In this document: piece by piece, positions 1-6,973 of the stretch
Layout of the letters: every line of letters starts with the position of its first letter
Numbering within the stretch: the first letter of the stretch is position 1
DNA from: Prevotella sp.
GTDB lineage: Bacteria; Bacteroidota; Bacteroidia; Bacteroidales; Bacteroidaceae
DNA length: 64,000 nucleotides
Direction of reading: 5' to 3'
Assembly (NCBI GenBank): GCA_017413085.1
Contig: JAFPVC010000060.1
Span: 1 to 64,000, forward strand
The notes under the pieces: generated by a model
Told to the model about the DNA's origin: nothing
Databases searched by the model: none
The model's input: the letters and a program-made list of their open reading frames with translations, nothing else
Translations under genes and position numbers: made by a program

Positions 1-1690
1 CACTTGCATCAACCGTGGCTATCTTCGTGTCAGAAGAAGTCCACGTAACGCTTCTGTCATCAGCATCTTCAGGTGCGTATGTAACTGTCAGTGTTTCGCT
101 GTCACCTTCCGTGATGTTCAGTGTAGTCTTGTTAAGAGTTATCGCTGTTACAGGATTAGGCCTCTTTGCCACTGCAACACTGCACTGGGCAGTCTTGCCG
201 TTGGCAGATGTGGCGGTGATAATTGCTGTTCCGACACCGATGGCAGTAACCTTGCCGTTTGCATCAACAGTTGCAATCTTTGTGTCCGATGAAGTCCACG
301 AAACACTTCTGCCATCGGCATCCTCAGGTGCATAAGTAACCGTCAGCGTCTCAATGTCACCCTCCGTGATGTTCAACGTCGTCTTGTTCAGAGTTATTGA
401 CGTCACAGGATTGGGTTTCCTTCCCACTACAACTACGCACTGGGCGGTTCTGCCATTCAGTGATGTGGCGGTGATAATGGCGGCGCCTTCTGCTACGGCT
501 GTAACTTTGCCGTTTGCATCAACGGTAGCAATCTTTGTGTCCGATGAAGTCCACGTAACACTTCTGTCATCGGCATCCTCAGGAGTATAAGTAACTGTTA
601 ATGTTTCACTATCACCCTCAACCAACGAAAGTTGCGACTTGTTAAGTGTAATAGCAGTCACAGGATTTGGCCTCTTTGCTACTACAACACTGCACTGGGC
701 AGTCTTGCCATTTACTGATGTGGCAGTGATAATTGCTGTTCCGACACCGATGGCAGTGACCTTACCGTTTGCATCAACCGTTGCAACGTTTCCGTTAGAA
801 GTAATCCACGTAACGCTTCTGTCATCGGCATCTTCTGGTGCGTAGGTAACCGTCAGTGTCTCACTGTTTCCTTCCGTGATGTTCAGTGTAGTCTTGTTAA
901 GATTTATCGCTGTTACAGGATTAGGCCTCTTTGCCACTGCAACACTGCACTGGGCGGTCTTGCCATTTACTGATGTGGCAGTGATAATTGCTGTTCCGAC
1001 ACCGATGGCAGTGACCTTACCATTTGCATCAACCGTTGCAACATTGCCGTTAGAAGAAGTCCACGTAACACTTCTGTCATCAGCATCATCTGGAGCATAG
1101 GTAACCGTCAGCGTCTCAATGTCACCCTCCGTGATGTTCAATGTTGTCTTGTTCAGGGTTATTGATGTCACAGGATTTGGTTTCTTTGCTGCAACTACTA
1201 CGCACTGGGCGGTCTTGCCATTCACAGATGTGGCGGTGATAATGGCTGTGCCTTCTGCTACGGCAGTAACCTTGCCGTTTGCATCAACAGTTGCAATCTT
1301 CGTATCAGATGAAGTCCACGTAACGCTTCTGTCATCAGCATCTTCAGGTGCGTATGTAACTGTCAGTGTTTCACTGTCACCCTCCGTGATGTTCAATGTA
1401 GTCTTGCTCAGAGTTATTGATGTCACAGGATTAGGTTTCTTTGCCACTACAACATTGCACTGTGCGGTCTTGCCATTCACCGATGTAACGGTGATAATGG
1501 CTGTGCCCTCAGCTACTGCAGTTACCTTTCCCTGCGCATCCACTGTTGCCACGTTGCCGTTAGAAGTAGTCCATGTTACGTCCTTCTCTGTTGCATTAGC
1601 TGGCATTACCGTGGCGGTCAGGTTCTCAGTGTCACCTTCCACCAAGTTCAGTGTTGTCGTATTCAGCGACACTGATGTCACCTCTATGGG
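1..1690. repeat. 255-bp in-frame tandem repeats encoding Big_2 domains
   Basis: The same landmark (ACTGGGC or a close variant) occurs at 184, 439, 694, 949, 1204 and 1459, a spacing of exactly 255 bp (85 codons) every time. Neighbouring units are also nearly identical in DNA, including synonymous positions, which points to recent duplication or gene conversion. The array continues past the left edge. Confidence 0.95.
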
Positions 1691-2668
1691 GTGCACGTCT
1701 AATTCCAGAGTATAGTCACTTACGGCATGTGACACTGAAGAATAGTCTGACAGCGAAATGTTTTTCAGCACAATGTTGTGCTTTCCAATACTCACATTAT
1801 CTCCCAATTCTATTTCTACAGTGCAGACCTCTCCAGATGTTCCAGAGAAACAATAGAGTCTTCCTGTGTTATTGTCTTTTGCCGTGGTATTACAAAGTAC
1901 ACGCAGTGAACCATCACTTTGAGCTGCGCAATCAAAGAAGTTCGTTTTCTGGGCTGTAGTGCGTTGCGTGCTTAATGCCGTCTCATAAAAACCGTCGTTT
2001 CGTACAAACGACACACCTTCCGGCAGTACCACGTCGAACTGGAAACCACAAAGTGTATTAGGCTTTTCATTGTCCATCTGCACCGACAGAGTTATCTTTT
2101 CACCGGGCTTGCCCTGCACGTTATCAGTATGCAATGCAATTATGCCTGGTAGATTGTCCGTTACTTCAATCTTTGATGTGCTGTTTGCGACAGACAGCGA
2201 CGTTGCCCTATAGTCAGACATTAAAACATTCTTTAGTACAATGCTATGCTCACCAATTTCGATGTTTTTATCTATCTTGACTTTTATAGTGCACACTTCT
2301 CCTGACGTGCCGGAGAAGCAATACAGATGTCCAGCTCCGCTGTTACTGGCTGATGTGTTACACAGTATGCGCAAAGAGCCATCGCTCTGCAGGGCAGAGT
2401 CAAAGAAGTTTGTTCTGTTGGCAGTAGTGCGCTGCGTACTTAATGCCGCCTCATAGAATCCATCGTTTACAAACGACATCCCTTCCGGCAGTACCACGTC
2501 AAACTGGAATCCGCAGTATTTGTCTGCCTCCGTATTTGTCATCTGCACCGAGAGCGTGACTATATCGCCGGCCAGTGCCGTCGCATCGTCTATGTATATG
2601 CTGTTGCCAGCCTTTACACCCAGCACCGACATGAGTGTAAGGAATAATGTCAATAATTTTGTTCTCAT
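1..2668 (-). CDS. Secreted Big_2 (Ig-like) tandem-repeat protein with two N-terminal cohesin-like modules; partial, runs off the left edge
   Basis: The frame is open on the minus strand from the ATG at 2668 to the window edge (about 889 codons), so the C-terminus is not visible. An N-terminal signal peptide (MRTKLLTLFLTLMSVLG) is followed by two homologous modules of about 150 residues (roughly 2610-2160 and 2140-1700), each with CGFQFDVVLPEG, STQRTTA and YCFSGTSGEVCT-type motifs. They resemble the cohesin-like domains of Bacteroidetes surface proteins. From about 1695 leftward come Big_2-type Ig-like domains of exactly 85 residues with TSITL, VTWTSS, ATVDANGKVTAV and TSVNGKTAQC motifs: six complete copies and part of a seventh. 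A GGAGG stretch precedes the start, and the gene lies 33 bp downstream of the dockerin protein, so one operon is likely. I expect an exported surface or adhesion-type protein; ligand and anchoring are unknown. Confidence 0.85.
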   Translation of the reverse strand, partial: MRTKLLTLFLTLMSVLGVKAGNSIYIDDATALAGDIVTLSVQMTNTEADKYCGFQFDVVLPEGMSFVNDGFYEAALSTQRTTANRTNFFDSALQSDGSLRILCNTSASNSGAGHLYCFSGTSGEVCTIKVKIDKNIEIGEHSIVLKNVLMSDYRATSLSVANSTSKIEVTDNLPGIIALHTDNVQGKPGEKITLSVQMDNEKPNTLCGFQFDVVLPEGVSFVRNDGFYETALSTQRTTAQKTNFFDCAAQSDGSLRVLCNTTAKDNNTGRLYCFSGTSGEVCTVEIELGDNVSIGKHNIVLKNISLSDYSSVSHAVSDYTLELDVHPIEVTSVSLNTTTLNLVEGDTENLTATVMPANATEKDVTWTTSNGNVATVDAQGKVTAVAEGTAIITVTSVNGKTAQCNVVVAKKPNPVTSITLSKTTLNITEGDSETLTVTYAPEDADDRSVTWTSSDTKIATVDANGKVTAVAEGTAIITATSVNGKTAQCVVVAAKKPNPVTSITLNKTTLNITEGDIETLTVTYAPDDADDRSVTWTSSNGNVATVDANGKVTAIGVGTAIITATSVNGKTAQCSVAVAKRPNPVTAINLNKTTLNITEGNSETLTVTYAPEDADDRSVTWITSNGNVATVDANGKVTAIGVGTAIITATSVNGKTAQCSVVVAKRPNPVTAITLNKSQLSLVEGDSETLTVTYTPEDADDRSVTWTSSDTKIATVDANGKVTAVAEGAAIITATSLNGRTAQCVVVVGRKPNPVTSITLNKTTLNITEGDIETLTVTYAPEDADGRSVSWTSSDTKIATVDANGKVTAIGVGTAIITATSANGKTAQCSVAVAKRPNPVTAITLNKTTLNITEGDSETLTVTYAPEDADDRSVTWTSSDTKIATVDAS

Positions 2669-2701
2669 AATATGCCCTCCATAAATAAAATGAAGTTTCT
2701 A

Positions 2702-4645
2702 TTACTTTATCACTTTCTTGCCGCCGATGATGTATATGCCATCACACAGTTTTTCGCTGCTGCTTATTCTTCTGCCAAGGATGTCATACATGCCATCTGC
2801 GCTGTTCGGCTCTGCGGTCTTTATCTCGCTGATGCCTGTTGCCGAACTGATGTCAGCATTTATAGTCACGCTTTCAGGCTTTGCCATGTCGCCAGCCTTC
2901 GAGAGAACAATGTTGTCTATCGTAACATCATACGAACCTGCCTCCACGCCGTCGTCTGCCACGACGGTCAGTCTTGCCACGGTGCCCTTGGTTCCTGCAA
3001 ATGCAATGTCTTTCGTTGACGCGCAAATCACGCGTGTCGTGCCGTCGGCAAGTGTCGCATAGTCAAGGTAGTTTGTCTTCTTCGATGTAGTTCTTTCATT
3101 GCCGAGCGTCACGCTCTTTATGCTGATGCCCTTTGGCAGATGCACGTCAAACTGACAAGCAGAGAACTGCATATCCGGATTCTCTATGTCTATATCCATT
3201 ACATATTCTCCGCCGGCACTGATGGCAAAATTCTTGGCCTGCATTACAGGAACTCTGTACTCAAAACCACCGATGCCCTTGGCTGCCGCTGACGAATTCA
3301 GCGAACCATATAGAATTATGTTTGTCACGCCCGTGATGTCTGCCACATTTATTGCCTCGTCGTTGTTCACATCTGCTGCATCCTCCACAAATTTCCTTAA
3401 GAAATTACCCAATATGTAGTTTGCTATTGTAGTGAAGTCCGCCACATCAATTTGCAAGTCACCATTGGCATCGCCAGCGGTATATTTAACTTCTACCATA
3501 TCTATACCATGTATGCGGAGACCATTTTGCAGATGTAGCGTTACGTCGCCATCCTCTTTAACCACAACCATACGTGTTGCCGCTCTTGATTCTCCTTCTT
3601 TAAAGTAGATGACAGAATCGATATCCATGACGTTATCAGCCTTAATGAATCTGTCCAGATTGCCTGACAAACTTAAAAACAAATATATGCTGTCACCTTT
3701 CATGCAAGATGGAACAGTTATTTTTATATCGCCGTATGCCTGCAAATACCACTGATTAAGGCATCCGACTAAAACTTTGTTTGAACCTGTCGTAAATCTT
3801 AAACCTTTAGCGAAAGTCAATTCCTCACCATTAGCCATAAGTGGCTCGTCATTCAAATCATTTGCATTTTTATATCTACCTTTATTCGCAGAAGCCCAGT
3901 TGATAGTGTCTGATATTATCTTGTCAGCATCACTTCGGTTCTCGGAGAGATCAGAAAGGTCAAAGCCCCAGCGTGAATAACGGAACACACCGATATTTTG
4001 GATACGCGAGTATCTTGTACGTAACTTTACATCACCATCATTCTTCACAGTCATCTTGCTGTAAGTATGAGCTGACGTTCTTATAGTGTCCTCTTCTATA
4101 TTTCCAGACGTTATCCATGCCTCGGAACCTAACGTCATCCAGTCTACCAGAATGATGTCTCCTTTCTTGCAGTTTGGTATAATCATATTTATGGGGCCGT
4201 ATGCTTGTATAGCATATTTAGAATCAGTGCCTCCAATTATGACATGATTATTTTCACCAGTTTCAAACTTTAATCCTTTTGCAAAATCGAGTTCCTTGCC
4301 ACCAGCTGTGAGTGGTTCATTGTTTAAGGGATTAACGGTAATATACCTATCATATCCCTTTTCTGCTTTTGGTCCATAATGCCAATTAGTTGTATCTGCA
4401 GCAAGGGCTTCCCACACTTCCGTGAACACATCTTCGTCCATGTGCTCAAAGTCAAAAGTCCAATGCCATAGTTCGTTGTAGTTCGTGGGAATACATTCCT
4501 TCCGCAAAGAATCTATGTTAAATGTAATCGATGCGAATGTTATTTGCGGTAACATGCAATAAAAAACAATCGCAGTGAGTCGTGTAAGACACCAATTTAG
4601 GGTGTCTGAGTTAACTCTGTGGTTTGTGGGTACAAGTTTCTTCAT
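2702..4645 (-). CDS. Secreted dockerin type I/cohesin-like domain protein with internal duplication and C-terminal sorting-like tail
   Basis: This is a 647-residue exported protein. The signal peptide has an unusually long n-region (hydrophobic core about residues 22-39). Residues about 60-225 and 235-387 are two related modules (shared EPLTAGGKELDFAKGLKF / EPLMANGEELTFAKGLRF and IQAYG/LQAYG motifs) that I do not recognise. Residues 391-446 form a dockerin type I pair of calcium loops (GDANGDLQIDVADF and DVNNDEAINVADI). Residues 464-598 match the cohesin-like modules of the downstream protein (SACQFDVHLPKGISI, ERTTSKKTNYLD). The end (MYDILGRR... DGIYIIGGKKVIK) resembles the C-terminal tails of Prevotella surface proteins and type IX secretion cargo. 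The gene is first in an operon with the Big_2 protein. A role in surface complex assembly or adhesion is inference. Confidence 0.85.
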   Translation of the reverse strand: MKKLVPTNHRVNSDTLNWCLTRLTAIVFYCMLPQITFASITFNIDSLRKECIPTNYNELWHWTFDFEHMDEDVFTEVWEALAADTTNWHYGPKAEKGYDRYITVNPLNNEPLTAGGKELDFAKGLKFETGENNHVIIGGTDSKYAIQAYGPINMIIPNCKKGDIILVDWMTLGSEAWITSGNIEEDTIRTSAHTYSKMTVKNDGDVKLRTRYSRIQNIGVFRYSRWGFDLSDLSENRSDADKIISDTINWASANKGRYKNANDLNDEPLMANGEELTFAKGLRFTTGSNKVLVGCLNQWYLQAYGDIKITVPSCMKGDSIYLFLSLSGNLDRFIKADNVMDIDSVIYFKEGESRAATRMVVVKEDGDVTLHLQNGLRIHGIDMVEVKYTAGDANGDLQIDVADFTTIANYILGNFLRKFVEDAADVNNDEAINVADITGVTNIILYGSLNSSAAAKGIGGFEYRVPVMQAKNFAISAGGEYVMDIDIENPDMQFSACQFDVHLPKGISIKSVTLGNERTTSKKTNYLDYATLADGTTRVICASTKDIAFAGTKGTVARLTVVADDGVEAGSYDVTIDNIVLSKAGDMAKPESVTINADISSATGISEIKTAEPNSADGMYDILGRRISSSEKLCDGIYIIGGKKVIK

Positions 4646-4879
4646 AGTTGTGGTTATTATAAGTTATACATTGTTTATTTATTTTAGAGTAGTTCTGATG
4701 TAGATTTTGCTACGCAAATTTTGTCAAGAATGGTGTATAGTTGTCGTTGTACGAAGCCGCAAACCGTTATTACAAAAAAATATGTTGTTATGCGATTCTC
4801 GTCATATATCAATCGCCATGTCTGCTGTCTCCATACAGAACTATATCAGTGAGAGATTAAGGTTACCATGGTACATAAA

Positions 4880-5225
4880 CAAAAAAGACGTGGAGCCTGT
4901 ACCAATTGCTCGCTCCACATACCAAGGCCCTAGGAATGCCCAATTCGTCAGAACGAGCAACCAAAGACCCCCACGCCGATATGAATACACCTTCCCCTTA
5001 GGGAACAGTAATACCATACCCATGGGCATCTATCGTTGCTATGTCCCTTGACGAATTTGAAAAGTTTCCTAGGCTTTTGGTATGTCAGAGAACAAAGCGC
5101 GTGATAAACGCCTTTTCTATATATGTATCTCCCTTAACGGCTTAATCTGCATGTTTTTGCATCAGAATTCCATCACTTTGGATTAGCCTTTCCCGATGTC
5201 ACAAAAGACATCTTCGGCGTAGAAG
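4880..5225 (-). ncRNA. Candidate structured ncRNA or 5' leader RNA with intrinsic terminator
   Basis: On the minus strand a TATCTTTG promoter box (5232-5239) is followed by about 345 nt ending in a hairpin (GTGGAGC at 4918-4912 with GCTCCAC at 4896-4890) and a run of six T. Between them lies a long rod-like fold: the arms at 5066-5085 and 4917-4936 pair over 17 of 20 positions, and inside them TGACGAATT (5049-5057) pairs perfectly with AATTCGTCA (4942-4950). The inner part can fold further. A single long hairpin with bulges is reminiscent of 6S RNA, but I cannot confirm a family. Alternatively it is an attenuator-like leader of the dockerin-protein operon that starts 235 nt downstream. A 62-codon minus-strand ORF (4841-5029) overlaps it and is probably spurious. 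Confidence 0.5.
4890..4918 (-). terminator. Intrinsic terminator of the candidate ncRNA
   Basis: A 7-bp GC-rich stem (GTGGAGC/GCTCCAC) with a 15-nt loop is followed on the minus strand by GTCTTTTTTG. Confidence 0.65.
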
Positions 5226-5231
5226 ATGTTG

Positions 5232-5239
5232 CAAAGATA
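5232..5239 (-). promoter_or_regulatory. Bacteroidetes -7 box (TATCTTTG)
   Basis: This matches TAnnTTTG on the minus strand, upstream of the structured RNA. It is the only good -7 box I found upstream of the dockerin-protein operon. Confidence 0.5.
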
Positions 5240-5349
5240 AAAATATTTTTCTTTTCTTACAAATTTTTTGCAAACTTTTTTTACGGAAATTTAATGTGTC
5301 CGCACACAAACATTTCGCTACGCTCAGAGTGAAGAGTGAAAAGTGAAGA

Positions 5350-5420
5350 GTGAAAAATACAAATTACGGTTTGACTGCATGGGACTTTAGCCCTTTGACA
5401 TTTTTTCCGGCCACGGATTA
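5350..5420. repeat. 71-bp direct repeat, copy A
   Basis: It matches 6728-6798 at 69 of 71 positions in the same orientation, 1378 bp apart. The pair brackets the STAS-like/ATPase gene pair. It starts GTGAAAAATACAAATTACGG and ends CCACGGATTA. Confidence 0.95.
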
Positions 5421-5510
5421 AACTCTAAGTTTTTCTTATGAATGTCATTAACGTTATTTATCTGCAAATCTGAGTAATCAGTGGAATCTGTGGGAGGTAA
5501 CAACAAGAAT

Positions 5511-5571
5511 TGAAGAGTTAAAGGATTGAAGAATTGAAGAATTGAAGAGTTAAAGGATTGAAAGATTGAAG
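5511..5571. repeat. A/G-rich short imperfect repeats (GAATTGAAGA / GGATTGAA)
   Basis: A run of 8-10 bp imperfect units, GAATTGAAGA, GAGTTAAAG and GATTGAA. A shorter stretch of the same kind sits at 6678-6704, just before the second copy of the 71-bp repeat. Confidence 0.7.
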
Positions 5572-5573
5572 AA

Positions 5574-5608
5574 AATCGGTGATGCTCCTGTGTGGTGCAT
5601 CACCGATT
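5574..5608 (-). terminator. Intrinsic terminator of the STAS-like/ATPase pair
   Basis: A perfect 12-bp stem, AATCGGTGATGC (5574-5585) with GCATCACCGATT (5597-5608), has an 11-nt loop. On the minus strand it is followed by TTTTCTTC. It lies 50 bp past the stop of the leftward gene. Confidence 0.75.
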
Positions 5609-5658
5609 ATTCTATATCCTGTATAAAAAACGGGAGGCAAGTGGATTAATGCCTGAAA

Positions 5659-5967
5659 TTAAGATGCTGTCTGTTGCTGCTTGATAACTCTGTATCTTCT
5701 TTGCAGTGCCACAAGGACACTCTTGTTGGCGACTGGGTTCAAACCACGGAAGGTGGTGCGTTTTTTTAGTTCTTCCAGCGGAATCTCCAAGAGCAATTTG
5801 GCTATACATTCGTCTGCGAAGGAATTGGTGACTACATTTACACCTGTGAAATCAAGCACTACTCGCTCATCACCATCGAGCATAGGGCGCAACAGACCGC
5901 GCAACTTGGCTCCCATGTCACGAGTGCCGAAATCTGTTCCATAATCTGCAAATTTAAATTCTACCAT
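5659..5967 (-). CDS. STAS-like domain protein (DUF4325 type)
   Basis: This 102-residue protein carries the DUF4325/STAS-like pattern: GTRDMGAKLRGLL, then VVLDFTGVNVVTNSFADECIAKLL. STAS-like proteins resemble anti-sigma-factor antagonists, which are switched by binding or phosphorylation by a GHKL kinase. The start codon overlaps the last 7 nt of the upstream GHKL ATPase gene, so the two proteins are probably made together and interact. No sigma factor, PP2C phosphatase or sensor lies nearby, so the output is unknown. The gene ends at a strong terminator, and the pair is bracketed by 71-bp direct repeats, suggesting a mobile or recombining cassette. Such pairs occur sporadically in accessory regions; a signalling or defence role is only a hypothesis. 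Confidence 0.75.
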   Translation of the reverse strand: MVEFKFADYGTDFGTRDMGAKLRGLLRPMLDGDERVVLDFTGVNVVTNSFADECIAKLLLEIPLEELKKRTTFRGLNPVANKSVLVALQRRYRVIKQQQTAS

Positions 5968-6611
5968 AATTCCTCCAATTCTTCAGTTTCAATAAATGAT
6001 TCATTATATTCTTCTGCAGCGTCAGTTCTGTGCGCAACCACATCATTGGGGTCAATGTCGCACTCCGTCTTTATCTCCATGTAAATTATTGTTCCCTGCC
6101 AATAACCGTTTTCCTTAATGGTGGGCGCTCCTTCTGAGTATATCATCTTGTGGCTGCCGGAATGTATGATGAATTTCATTCCGATGTTTTGCATCAGTCG
6201 TTGCGTTGCATAAAGACCGAACCCCATTCCTTTACCATCGGTGACGGAATCTTCTATACATTTGGCTATGGCGTCGGACTCTGATATGTCTGCATATTTT
6301 TCATTTTCAGCCAAGGACTCACGTATTCCCATCCCGTCATCGGCAACAAGTATCTTCAGTTTCTTTTCTTCGGGTATATATAGTGTCAAAGCAGTACCCA
6401 AAGGTTTGCCTGAATGAATGTGCACATTGTCTAAGATTTCATAAAAGCAATAACTCATAGACTGGAGAACGCTGACCTCTATCTCCAAGTGCGATGTAAG
6501 CACACCCACCACTTTTTGATATACCTTGTTAAGGCTCTCTGCATCAAACACGTCAATGGTGACATCCTTGACACCGCCGAAATATTCTTTTATAAGAAAT
6601 GAAATATCCAT
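5961..6611 (-). CDS. GHKL/HATPase_c-domain ATP-binding protein (anti-sigma-kinase-like)
   Basis: The 216-residue protein has the GHKL ATP-binding motifs: N box YEILDNVHIHS (about residues 57-67), G1 VADDGMGI (about 90-97) and G2 GKGMGFGLYATQRL (about 126-139). There is no histidine-kinase dimerisation domain, sensor or membrane segment, so it resembles a stand-alone serine kinase/anti-sigma factor of the SpoIIAB/RsbW kind rather than a two-component kinase. The C-terminal 35 residues are acidic (ETEELEELW). It overlaps the downstream STAS-like gene by 7 nt, which fits a partner-switch pair. A TAATTTTG box ends 5 nt before the ATG, so the mRNA may be leaderless. Function beyond ATP binding is not known. 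Confidence 0.8.
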   Translation of the reverse strand: MDISFLIKEYFGGVKDVTIDVFDAESLNKVYQKVVGVLTSHLEIEVSVLQSMSYCFYEILDNVHIHSGKPLGTALTLYIPEEKKLKILVADDGMGIRESLAENEKYADISESDAIAKCIEDSVTDGKGMGFGLYATQRLMQNIGMKFIIHSGSHKMIYSEGAPTIKENGYWQGTIIYMEIKTECDIDPNDVVAHRTDAAEEYNESFIETEELEELW

Positions 6612-6616
6612 AACTG

Positions 6617-6624
6617 CAAAATTA
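6617..6624 (-). promoter_or_regulatory. -7 box (TAATTTTG) immediately upstream of the GHKL gene
   Basis: The box ends 5 nt before the ATG at 6611. With the usual 5-8 nt from -7 box to transcription start, the transcript would begin at or next to the AUG. Confidence 0.6.
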
Positions 6625-6727
6625 CTAACTTTTTTTCATACACCGAAATAATTTCAAAGAAAAATAAAGGCAAGGATAGAATTGAAGGATTGAAAGATTG
6701 AAGAGTGAATCTCACTCAAAGTGAAAA

Positions 6728-6798
6728 GTGAAAAATACAAATTACGGTTTGACTGCATGGGACTTTAGCCCTTTGACATTTTTCCCGACCACGGATTA
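6728..6798. repeat. 71-bp direct repeat, copy B
   Basis: 69 of 71 positions are identical to 5350-5420. It falls inside an open frame joined to the downstream AAA ATPase, but the ATPase's own promoter and start lie after it, so the overlap is not coding. Confidence 0.95.
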
Positions 6799-6825
6799 CG
6801 CTATCGAGAACGCACTTTTGGAATC

Positions 6826-6903
6826 TTGGAAAAATGTTGTTTTTATGCTATTACTGACTTGGAAAAGTGTAAGAAAACTGATTTATTTATATTGGAAAAG
6901 TGT
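6826..6903 (+). promoter_or_regulatory. Three TTGGAAAARTGT direct repeats phased at 33 bp (putative operator)
   Basis: TTGGAAAAATGT starts at 6826, TTGGAAAAGTGT at 6859 and TTGGAAAAGTGT at 6892, so spacing is exactly 33 bp twice (about three helical turns). The last copy ends about 40 bp before the -7 box of the AAA ATPase gene. The phasing suggests cooperative binding of a regulator, possibly the ATPase itself or a partner. Confidence 0.6.
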
Positions 6904-6944
6904 ATTTTGTTTGCTTTTTATGCTTGTATTTATGCAAAAAGTTG

Positions 6945-6952
6945 TATCTTTG
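6945..6952 (+). promoter_or_regulatory. -7 box (TATCTTTG) of the AAA ATPase gene
   Basis: TATCTTTG lies 21 bp before the ATG at 6974. This decides the start codon, because the upstream extension of the open frame would lie before the transcription start. Confidence 0.65.
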
Positions 6953-6973
6953 TACCCACAAATACAAGATGAT

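Noticed and set aside
15..1959. Series of plus-strand ORFs rich in Ser, Val and Thr across the left edge
   Set aside because: They are shadows of the minus-strand Big_2 repeats: they recur every 255 bp and are broken by stops, while the minus frame is open throughout with clear domains.
4841..5029. 62-codon minus-strand ORF (begins MPMGMVLLFPKGKV)
   Set aside because: It lies inside the long rod-like fold and before the terminator of the candidate ncRNA, and its codons coincide with the pairing arms. Structure explains the sequence better than coding, though I cannot exclude it.
6728..6973. Upstream 82-codon extension of the AAA ATPase frame
   Set aside because: It translates the 71-bp repeat and the operator-like repeats and precedes the promoter box at 6945-6952; homology begins at the ATG at 6974.
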